Assembly: GCA_027035735.1 (NCBI GenBank) | Contig: JALVUH010000138.1 | Location: 1-5,863 of the forward strand | Origin: Nautiliaceae bacterium | Lineage (GTDB): Bacteria; Campylobacterota; Campylobacteria; Campylobacterales; Nautiliaceae | DNA: 5,863 nt | Direction of reading: 5' to 3' | Translations under genes and position numbers: made by a program | Notes under the pieces: model-generated | The model's input: the letters and a program-made list of their open reading frames with translations, nothing else | Databases searched by the model: none | What the model was told of the DNA's origin: nothing | In this document: positions 1 through 5,863 of the stretch, in pieces | Numbering within the stretch: position 1 is the stretch's first letter | Layout of the letters: every line of letters starts with the position of its first letter

Positions 1-154
1 AAAGTAAAAACAAAACAGCGTTGCGTAATTTAACGAAAATTTTGTGTTTAAAAAATTGCATATACCCCAAAGGGGCGCTTGCGTTTGCAATTTTTAGCAA
101 AATTTGAGTGTTGCAAAGCAAAATGAAGCACGAAGCTGTTGTGTTTTTATCTTT
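1..154. repeat. Large imperfect inverted repeat with nested branched hairpins
   Basis: The two ends of this stretch are reverse complements. Positions 1-19 pair with 135-154 with one mismatch and one extra base. Further in, 37-44 pairs perfectly with 98-105 (AAATTTTG against CAAAATTT), and 51-60 pairs perfectly with 86-95 (AAAAATTGCA against TGCAATTTTT). Inside the last stem are two small hairpins, CCCC-AAA-GGGG (65-75) and CGC-TT-GCG (76-83), giving a three-way-junction shape. The segments between stems pair only partly, and the right arm is longer than the left. GC content is about 33%, against about 16% in the next 90 bases, so it stands apart from its surroundings. The left arm touches the window edge and may continue outside. 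It could be a REP/MITE-like interspersed element, a structured RNA or a terminator region; the sequence alone does not decide. No transposase or clear target-site duplication is visible. Confidence 0.6.
51..95. terminator. Possible bidirectional intrinsic terminator inside the repeat
   Basis: A perfect 10-bp stem starts with an A-run on the left and ends with a T-run on the right, and it encloses a GC-rich CCCC-AAA-GGGG hairpin. Read from either strand, a stable hairpin is followed by a U-tract, which is the pattern of a two-way rho-independent terminator. It could end transcription of a gene lying to the left of the window and insulate the efflux promoter. Against this, the U-tract is part of the stem, the loop is long and branched, and no gene end is visible on the left. 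It may simply be the core of the larger palindrome. Confidence 0.3.
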
Positions 155-208
155 GTAGTTAAATATGTTTATAAAATCTTATTTAGTCAGTGCCAATTTT
201 TAATTCTA

Positions 209-237
209 TTGACAATTAAAAAATTTTAATTTATAAT
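209..237 (+). promoter_or_regulatory. Consensus sigma70 promoter for the efflux operon
   Basis: An exact -35 hexamer TTGACA (209-214) and an exact -10 hexamer TATAAT (232-237) are separated by the ideal 17 bp. Transcription would start near 244, giving a leader of roughly 25 bases before the ATG at 269. The bases upstream (about 195-208) are A/T-rich and could act as a weak UP element. No other promoter candidate is needed downstream because the genes abut or overlap. A promoter this close to consensus should be strong unless repressed, which fits the palindrome immediately after it. Confidence 0.85.
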
Positions 238-240
238 TAA

Positions 241-258
241 ACTTACTAAACAGTAAGT
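241..258. promoter_or_regulatory. Palindromic operator, probable TetR-family binding site
   Basis: Two perfect 7-bp inverted arms, ACTTACT (241-247) and AGTAAGT (252-258), flank a 4-bp centre. Size and symmetry suit a TetR-family dimer. The site begins 3 bp after the -10 box and spans the predicted transcription start, so a bound dimer would block RNA polymerase. It ends just before the AAGG ribosome binding site (259-262) of the repressor gene. That the adjacent repressor binds here is inferred from position and family habit. Confidence 0.8.
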
Positions 259-268
259 AAGGTAGCAA

Positions 269-859
269 ATGAACAAAAAAGAAGAAATTTTAAAAATTGC
301 TTCAAAAGAATTTGCAAAATACGGATATAAAGGAGTTAGCCTTGAAAACATAGCAAAAAAAGCAAATGTAACAAAAGCAGCAATTTATTACTATTTCAAA
401 AATAAATTTGAACTTTATGAGACAATTTTGTTGCCAAAAATTGAAGAATTAATTGATGAAATTTATTCATTTAATTCTGATAATCCTATTGAAGAATTAA
501 ATCATTACATACATTCGTATGCAAAAATTTTTAAAAAATATCCTTGTTTTTCATCAATACTTGCACATGAATTTGTAGATAATGGAAGAAACTTTACTGA
601 AAACATAATTCAAAAACTTTCAAAAATTTTTAATAAACTAATCTCTATTTTAAATAGAGGTATTCATCAAGGTATTTTTGAAATAACAAATCCATTTAGC
701 GTTCAGCTTATGATAGTAAGTCCATTAATTATGCATCAATCTACAAAAAATTTAAGAAAAAGAATATCTAAATATATAGATATCAAAATAGATTCCGATA
801 TAGAAGACATAGCAAATACCATCAGTAAAAAAATTTTAAAAGCTATTTTAAAGGAATAA
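269..859 (+). CDS. TetR/AcrR-family transcriptional repressor of the efflux operon
   Basis: The 196-residue length is typical of the TetR family. The N-terminal DNA-binding domain (about residues 5-50) is clear: a first helix ILKIASKEFAKYGY, then a helix-turn-helix around 24-43 with the hallmark segment KAAIYYYFKNKFELY (36-50). The rest is an all-helical, lysine- and isoleucine-rich ligand/dimer domain that I cannot assign to a subfamily. It has one cysteine, C93 in YPCFSS. The ATG at 269 is supported by AAGG at 259-262, six bases upstream, and by the N-terminus starting right at the first HTH-domain helix. The gene leads the operon and stops one base before the channel gene, whose AAGGA ribosome site (851-855) lies inside its last codons. 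It probably represses itself and the pump through the palindrome at 241-258 and lets go when it binds a pump substrate, as CmeR, AcrR and relatives do. The inducer cannot be read from the sequence. Confidence 0.93.
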   Translation: MNKKEEILKIASKEFAKYGYKGVSLENIAKKANVTKAAIYYYFKNKFELYETILLPKIEELIDEIYSFNSDNPIEELNHYIHSYAKIFKKYPCFSSILAHEFVDNGRNFTENIIQKLSKIFNKLISILNRGIHQGIFEITNPFSVQLMIVSPLIMHQSTKNLRKRISKYIDIKIDSDIEDIANTISKKILKAILKE

Positions 860-860
860 A

Positions 861-2129
861 ATGAAAAAGCTGTTTGTATTAAGTTCCGCATTAATTTTTA
901 TTAATGCAACGCAAATTACAAATCTGTTTGAAGCCATAAAAAAAATACCAGAAACAAAAATTGATCAATTGGCTATAAAACAGATGAAAACAAATGAAAA
1001 AAAAGTTATTTCATCTTTGTATCCAAAACTAAATATTTTTAGCAGTTTTGAACATTTTAGTTCACCTGCCAATATAAAACCTCAACCTCCTACAATGGCT
1101 GTAAAACTTGCAAAAGAAGGTAAAGGTTATTGGTTTTCTCAAAATATTACAAAAATTGGATTTGTAGCATCAATGCCTCTTTTTGTAAAAGAAATTTATG
1201 ATAATGAAAAAAAATTAAAACATATAGTTCAAATTAAAAAATATCAAGCAAAAATTAATCTATTAAAAAGAGAAGCTTTACTTGTAACATATCTTTCAAA
1301 ACTCAATTATCTTTTTTCATTAAAAAATGCTCTTAAACTCAAAGCTGATTCAATCCAAACTACACTCAATGCAATAAAAGTAGGAGTAAAAATAGGAAGA
1401 ATTCCAAAATTTAAAGAATTAAGATTAGAAGATGCCTTAAATAATATAAAAATTAAAGAAAATGAAATAAATACGGCTATTGACAATACAAAAAGCCAAA
1501 TCTATATTCTAACCAAAAAAAATATCAATAAACCTATTAAATTTGAAATTATTAGCAGTGTGAAACCTCAAGAATATATAGCTCTAAAACCCTTAAAAGA
1601 AAATTTAAAAGCTCAACAAATAAATTTAAAAGTTTCAAAGGATGCATACTATCCTAAATTTATGCTAGAAGCAAAAGGTTATAGAGCATTTGCAAAAGCT
1701 TACAACAATGATGATCATTTAGCTGAAAATTTTGCTAGTATTGGAATTTATATGAATTGGAATATTTTCAATAAGACAAATAACACTGATATTCAACTTG
1801 CCAAAATATCATTACTAAAATCAAATTTAGAAATTAAAAAAACAATAAAAAATTTAACTGCGGAAGTAAATAAAATCAAATCTTCTATTAAAGATATAAA
1901 CAAAGCTTTACATTTACAAGAAAACTCAATCGCTATTAAAGAACAACTCTTAAAATCAGCAAGAACAGCATTTGAATTAAATACTATGACTGTTGATGAA
2001 TATTTACAATATGAAGATAATTTAGCTGAAGCTAGAGCTAATTTAGCAAATTTAATTGCAATTAAAAACACACTAATTGCAAATCTTGCATTTATTTATG
2101 GAAATAACTTAGAAAGGATATTCAAATGA
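861..2129 (+). CDS. TolC-family outer-membrane efflux channel
   Basis: This is the exit duct of a tripartite pump, expected as a trimer with a beta-barrel in the outer membrane and a long alpha-helical tunnel in the periplasm. The 422 residues begin with a Sec signal peptide (MKKLFVLSSALIFINA, cleavage likely after A16). No lipobox cysteine is present, so it should not be a lipoprotein. The internal duplication typical of the OEP fold is visible. Each half has a YPK strand motif (YPKLNIFSSF at 54-63 and YYPKFMLEAKGY at 263-274) and a long helical pair ending in a similar segment (about 171-195 and 365-398, the second reading ARTAFELNTMTVDEYL). At 422 residues it is in the shorter part of the family range (E. 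coli TolC is near 470 mature residues). The ATG follows AAGGA by five bases, one base after the repressor stop. Its last four bases overlap the adaptor start (ATGA), which implies coupled translation. It could equally be called HefA-like from gene order. Confidence 0.92.
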   Translation: MKKLFVLSSALIFINATQITNLFEAIKKIPETKIDQLAIKQMKTNEKKVISSLYPKLNIFSSFEHFSSPANIKPQPPTMAVKLAKEGKGYWFSQNITKIGFVASMPLFVKEIYDNEKKLKHIVQIKKYQAKINLLKREALLVTYLSKLNYLFSLKNALKLKADSIQTTLNAIKVGVKIGRIPKFKELRLEDALNNIKIKENEINTAIDNTKSQIYILTKKNINKPIKFEIISSVKPQEYIALKPLKENLKAQQINLKVSKDAYYPKFMLEAKGYRAFAKAYNNDDHLAENFASIGIYMNWNIFNKTNNTDIQLAKISLLKSNLEIKKTIKNLTAEVNKIKSSIKDINKALHLQENSIAIKEQLLKSARTAFELNTMTVDEYLQYEDNLAEARANLANLIAIKNTLIANLAFIYGNNLERIFK

Positions 2130-3196
2130 ACAAAGGAGCAAAAATCATAATAGCTATATTAATAGCAATCATTTTAGTGCTATTAGGAACTCTTTTAATC
2201 AAAATAAGAAAAGAAGAAGATGCACAATATAAAACTGCAATGATTTATCCTATTGTAGTACCTATTGTTACGCCAAAAACTGGTCATATTACTACTACAC
2301 TAGAATATCTAGCTCTTGTTAAAAATTCAAAAGAGACTTTAGTAAATTCAAAATTTGCAGGGAAAATTAAATATATTGCAAAATTAGGCCAAAAAGTTAA
2401 AAAAGGTGATATAGTAGTAAAAATTGACCCAACACCTCTTAAAACAAAATTAAAAGAAGTAAATGAAAATATAAATTCTATGAAAAATTTAATACAAGCA
2501 GATATTGTTAATTTACAAACTCTAAAAGCAACTCATGAAAGAACTAAAAAACTTTTAAAAGTTAATATGGCTTCAATTGAACAATATGACATAGAAAAAG
2601 CAAAAATTGCTGCATTAGAAGCAAAATTAAAAGCTGATAAAAACAAATTAAATACTTTATATGCAATGAAAAATGATATCTTAAATGATTTAAGCTATGC
2701 TGTAATCAAATCTCCAGTAAATGGTATAGTTAGTGCTAAATTTTTAAATAAAGGTGATAATGCATTTCCAGGAAAACCAATTTTGAAAATAGCTCCAAAT
2801 CAAGGAAATTATCTATTTATACCTTTAGCTGACAATTACAAAGAAATTATCTATAAAAACAAAAAATATAAATTAATTCCACTTCATTCAACATTCAATG
2901 GAGTTCCGGTATATAAAGCAGAAGTTCACGATAAAAGCTTAATTCCTGGAGAAAAAATAAATATTAAAGTTGTAACATTTGATGGAAATGCAACATTAAT
3001 ACCTTATAAAACTCTACTTACAATAAATGGCCAAAATTTTGTATTTGATAGATATGGACATCCAATAAAAGTAAATATTTTAGCAACAGGAAATCAAGGA
3101 GTAGTAGTATCAAACTATTTACCTCAAATAATTGAAGCAGATCCTGATTTATTATTAAAAATTAAAGCCGGATATCCTGTAAAAATAAAAGAATAA
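2126..3196 (+). CDS. Periplasmic adaptor (membrane fusion protein), AcrA/HlyD family, RND type
   Basis: The adaptor links the RND pump to the outer-membrane channel and is expected to form a hexameric sleeve. The domain order over 356 residues is clear. An N-terminal membrane anchor (about 6-26) has no lipobox cysteine, so this is an anchored and not a lipidated adaptor. A lipoyl half-domain follows (about 72-101, with FAGKIKYIAKLGQKVKKGD). A coiled-coil hairpin occupies about 104-188. The second lipoyl half is at about 190-223 (VIKSPVNGIVSAKFLNKGD), then a beta-barrel (about 228-285) and a membrane-proximal domain (about 288-356). At the hairpin tip, R139, L143 and S150 match the R-x3-L-x6-S motif that RND adaptors use to dock on TolC-type channels. 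It is shorter than AcrA (397 residues). The ATG overlaps the channel stop by four bases and has AAGGA at 2114-2118. Substrate specificity cannot be read. Confidence 0.93.
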   Translation: MNKGAKIIIAILIAIILVLLGTLLIKIRKEEDAQYKTAMIYPIVVPIVTPKTGHITTTLEYLALVKNSKETLVNSKFAGKIKYIAKLGQKVKKGDIVVKIDPTPLKTKLKEVNENINSMKNLIQADIVNLQTLKATHERTKKLLKVNMASIEQYDIEKAKIAALEAKLKADKNKLNTLYAMKNDILNDLSYAVIKSPVNGIVSAKFLNKGDNAFPGKPILKIAPNQGNYLFIPLADNYKEIIYKNKKYKLIPLHSTFNGVPVYKAEVHDKSLIPGEKINIKVVTFDGNATLIPYKTLLTINGQNFVFDRYGHPIKVNILATGNQGVVVSNYLPQIIEADPDLLLKIKAGYPVKIKE

Positions 3197-3206
3197 AGGA
3201 TAATAG

Positions 3207-5863
3207 ATGTTTGAATTTTTCTTTAAACGAAGCCATTTTCTCTGGGCTATAATTTTGGGAATGTTTGTTTTTGGTGTTATTGGTCTTATTAAAATGCCAA
3301 AAAACCTTTTCCCAGATGCAAACCGCCCAGAAGTAGTAATATTTACTACAGTTCCGGGTGCTAGTGCAGATGTTGTAGCAAATACAGTATCAAAACCAAT
3401 TGAAAAAGAAATGGGAACATTGAGCGACATATATGAAATACGCTCAACAAATGTGCCTAATTTCTCTATTGTTCATGTAGTATTCAAATATACAAAAACC
3501 TTGCAAGGCGCAGCAGTTGATGTAAGTAATGCACTCAACAGAATAAAAGATAAACTCCCTCCAAATGCAATCCCAGCAATTTATTTAGTAGGGGATTTTA
3601 CACTGCCAGTTGATGTATTTGCACTTAGTCCAAAAAATAATAAAATCACTTTACCTGAAATAAGAAAAATAGCAACTTCTTTCATAAAGCCAAAATTACT
3701 TGCAAATCCAAATATTGGAAATGTTGAAGTTTTTGGTGGATATGATAGTGCTATAATGATAAAAATTAATCCAAAAATTCTTAAAAAATATAACTTATCA
3801 CTTGAAAAAGTAATAGGAGCAATTAGAACCATTATAAAAAATACACCTATTGGATTTATTAAAACAAAAGATAATTTTATTACACTAAATTATTACGGTG
3901 AAAAAAAAGAGATTCAAAAACTAAAAAATGTGCCTATCGCTCCTAATATCCGCCTAAAAGATATTGCTGAAGTGAAATGGACTTATAAAACAAATAATAC
4001 TGCTTATATTGGAGATAACAAAAGAGCAATTGCAATTTCTGTTCTTAGAGCTCCTGGTGGAAATGTTATTGCTACAAGTAATGCTGCAAGAGCAATGATG
4101 AAAAAATTTGCAAAAAAATATCCAAACATTGATATAAAAATAGCAGATACACAAAGAGATTTGATTGAAACATCAAATATTAATATGCTTGAATCATTAA
4201 GAGATGCAATTGTTTATACACTTTTAGTAATTATTATTTTCTTAGGAAACATAAGAGCATTAGTTGCCGCAGGGCTTTCTATCCCAATGGTTTTCTTTGG
4301 GACTATTGCTTTTCTTTATTTAACAGGACAAGGGTTAAATATCGTAATTTATACAGCAATTATCTTAGCACTTGGAATGCTAACAGACGATGCTGTAGTA
4401 GTTCTAGAAAATATAGAAAGACATTTAGAAGAAAAAGACCCAAATGCTATTTATAATGGAACTAAAGAAGTATTAAAACCAGTATTTGCTGGAACAATAT
4501 CAACAATTGCAATTATTTTCCCATTAATGTTTGCAGGAGGATTTCCTCAAAAAATATTTAGACCATTAATTGAAACAGTAATTGTAGCACTTCTTATTTC
4601 ATACTTTTTATCTGTAACATTCATTCCATGGCTTGCTAAATATTTATATAAAAATGGAAATATTAAAAAAACGAAATTAGAAAAAATGTTTGAAAGATTT
4701 TATCAAAATACATTTGCTAAATTAATTCCCGTATATATTGGAATAGTTAGATTTTCAAATGGAAAACTTTGGCCACTTAGAAGATTTGTAATTATGTTTG
4801 CGGCTGTATTTACATTAATGATGACTTTAAAACATGTTATGCCTGTACTTGGTAGAGATGTTATGCCTCCAATGGATACAGGTATTATGAAAGTAAGCAT
4901 GGAATTTGCTTCAAATGTAAATGCTGATGAATCAATAAAAAGATTACAACCTTTTATTGCATGGCTTAAAAAACAACCATGGTTAGTTAGAGATTCTATT
5001 GCTATTGGGACTGAAAAAGGAGTTTTATCTATAGGTGGTGGAGGAAGTGGAAATTCTATTTCTATGACAATTATTGCAGTTGATAGATTCCATAGGAAAA
5101 AAACTTTATGGCAACTTGAAGATGAAGTAAGAAATGAATTAGCAAAACTTCAAGGAGTTAAAAAACTTGCAGTATTTGATTTTGGTGCAACAGCATTATC
5201 AACCATCAAAGCACCTCTTGATGTACAATTTAGAAGTGATACATATTCAAATCTACCTGCTCTAGCTCATGAAGCAGAAAAATTACTTTATCATGTAAGA
5301 GGACTTACAACTATTAAAACAAGTTGGGATAAAGATTTCTTAGAAGCTAGAGTAATTGTTGATAAAAATAAAGCTCTAAGCTATGGAATAACACCTCTTG
5401 GAATTTTAAGTCAAATTGCTCTAAGAGACCAACCAGCTAGTATGATTGCAAGTATTGAATCAATGGACCCTCAAATAATTAGAATTAGATTTAATAAAGA
5501 TTTTGACAAAAATTTCCATAATCTAAAATTACTTTTAATTAATACTCCAAAAGGAGTTGTACCACTTGATCAACTTGCAAAAATCAAAACAGATTTTACT
5601 TATAATAGAATTGATAGATACGATTTACAATATGCAATTGATGTAGAAGGTTATCGTTCAACTAGACCTGTTAGTAAAATTACAGCTGATGCAGATAAAA
5701 TTTTACAATCTCACGGAATTACACATTATTATCAAACAGGTGATATAGAAGAGATGCATGATGCTTTCTCTAGACTTATCAAATCAATTGCTATTGGTGT
5801 AGTAATTTTGATTTTAACATTAATGGTTGTTTATCAATCACTCAGACTTGCTCTTATTATGAT
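3207..5863 (+). CDS. RND multidrug efflux pump, AcrB/HAE-1 type (3' end outside window)
   Basis: The frame is open from the ATG at 3207 to the window edge, giving 885 complete codons. The family is usually 1,020-1,050 residues, so roughly the last 140-160 (TM9-TM12 and the C-terminus) are missing from view only. The start follows AAAGGA (3195-3200) by six bases and lies 10 bp after the adaptor stop. TM1 is at about 10-29. The first periplasmic porter/docking loop runs about 31-330, opening with LFPD (34-37) and PGASA (50-54). TM2-TM6 span about 333-477, TM7 about 525-546, and the second periplasmic loop about 550-858. TM8 (about 860-883) is cut by the edge. TM4 has the paired proton-relay aspartates D394 and D395 in LGMLTDDAVVVLENIER, equivalent to AcrB D407/D408. 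This DD signature favours drug/hydrophobic efflux (HAE) over heavy-metal CzcA-type pumps. The partner lysine of TM10 lies beyond the window. A glycine-rich run (610-615) sits where AcrB has its switch loop. No cysteine is present in the visible part. Confidence 0.95.
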   Translation, partial: MFEFFFKRSHFLWAIILGMFVFGVIGLIKMPKNLFPDANRPEVVIFTTVPGASADVVANTVSKPIEKEMGTLSDIYEIRSTNVPNFSIVHVVFKYTKTLQGAAVDVSNALNRIKDKLPPNAIPAIYLVGDFTLPVDVFALSPKNNKITLPEIRKIATSFIKPKLLANPNIGNVEVFGGYDSAIMIKINPKILKKYNLSLEKVIGAIRTIIKNTPIGFIKTKDNFITLNYYGEKKEIQKLKNVPIAPNIRLKDIAEVKWTYKTNNTAYIGDNKRAIAISVLRAPGGNVIATSNAARAMMKKFAKKYPNIDIKIADTQRDLIETSNINMLESLRDAIVYTLLVIIIFLGNIRALVAAGLSIPMVFFGTIAFLYLTGQGLNIVIYTAIILALGMLTDDAVVVLENIERHLEEKDPNAIYNGTKEVLKPVFAGTISTIAIIFPLMFAGGFPQKIFRPLIETVIVALLISYFLSVTFIPWLAKYLYKNGNIKKTKLEKMFERFYQNTFAKLIPVYIGIVRFSNGKLWPLRRFVIMFAAVFTLMMTLKHVMPVLGRDVMPPMDTGIMKVSMEFASNVNADESIKRLQPFIAWLKKQPWLVRDSIAIGTEKGVLSIGGGGSGNSISMTIIAVDRFHRKKTLWQLEDEVRNELAKLQGVKKLAVFDFGATALSTIKAPLDVQFRSDTYSNLPALAHEAEKLLYHVRGLTTIKTSWDKDFLEARVIVDKNKALSYGITPLGILSQIALRDQPASMIASIESMDPQIIRIRFNKDFDKNFHNLKLLLINTPKGVVPLDQLAKIKTDFTYNRIDRYDLQYAIDVEGYRSTRPVSKITADADKILQSHGITHYYQTGDIEEMHDAFSRLIKSIAIGVVILILTLMVVYQSLRLALIM

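Noticed and set aside
51..95. Cloverleaf-like shape suggesting a tRNA
   Set aside because: It is only 45 bases long, with no anticodon arm, no T-loop consensus (GTTCRANNC) and no CCA-end context.
123..203. Two tiny plus-strand frames with ATG starts (123-158 and 165-203, 11-12 residues)
   Set aside because: Neither has a ribosome binding site, both are extremely short, and the first lies inside the palindrome.
1..268. CRISPR array or tandem repeats at the left edge
   Set aside because: Short direct repeats such as GAAGC-AC-GAAGC and two copies of AGCAAAAT exist, but there is no regular repeat-spacer pattern; they are parts of the inverted repeat.
1793..2071. Minus-strand open frame of 92 codons within the channel gene
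   Set aside because: It lies wholly antisense to a clear TolC-family gene, has no recognisable domain, and is a by-product of that gene's codon use.
3155..3430. Minus-strand open frame spanning the adaptor/pump junction
   Set aside because: It is antisense to two confidently assigned genes and to the pump's ribosome binding site; no family signature is seen.
3581..4154. Two minus-strand open frames (3581-3832, 3954-4154) in the pump gene
   Set aside because: Both are antisense to the first periplasmic loop of the RND pump. The second is an odd Cys/Ser/Asn-rich translation typical of a shadow frame.
4383..4412. Possibility that the pump is a heavy-metal (CzcA-type) RND protein
   Set aside because: TM4 has the paired aspartates (TDDAVVVLEN) of HAE drug pumps and not the DGAV-type motif of metal pumps.
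4703..4900. Minus-strand open frame of 65 codons in the pump gene
   Set aside because: It is antisense to the TM7 region of the pump, with no supporting features.

Overview
The window is very AT-rich and carries compact, co-directional genes whose proteins are rich in Lys, Ile and Asn. That points to a low-GC bacterium, most plausibly a Campylobacterota member. The Nautiliales (Caminibacter, Nautilia or Lebetimonas type) are my best guess from composition and operon style, but this is an inference and not a database match. All four genes lie on the + strand and together form one multidrug-efflux operon. The last gene runs off the right edge.

Layout. Positions 1-154 hold a large imperfect inverted repeat with a nested branched hairpin and no convincing gene. 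Positions 155-208 are very AT-rich, with nothing recognisable beyond a possible A/T-rich region upstream of the promoter. Positions 209-237 form a textbook sigma70 promoter: TTGACA, 17 bp, TATAAT. It is followed directly by an 18-bp palindrome (241-258) that should cover the transcription start and is the likely operator. Four genes follow: a TetR-family repressor (269-859), a TolC-type outer-membrane channel (861-2129), a periplasmic adaptor of the AcrA/HlyD type (2126-3196) and an RND inner-membrane pump of the AcrB/HAE type (3207-5863, incomplete).

How they work together. The last three genes supply the three layers of a tripartite efflux pump: the proton-driven RND trimer in the inner membrane, the adaptor hexamer in the periplasm, and the outer-membrane exit duct. 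Gaps of 1 bp, -4 bp and 10 bp, each with a purine-rich ribosome binding site, argue for one transcript with translational coupling. The repressor is the first gene of that transcript, and the only clear operator lies in front of it. The simplest model is that it represses itself and the pump together, and that a ligand releases the whole operon. The channel-adaptor-pump order matches Helicobacter pylori hefABC; the leading TetR gene recalls Campylobacter cmeR-cmeABC.

I see no evidence for a wholly new system. The items most worth a second look are the long palindrome at the left edge, the promoter/operator arrangement, the glycine-rich stretch where the pump's switch loop should be, and the absence of cysteine from all three pump proteins while the repressor has exactly one.
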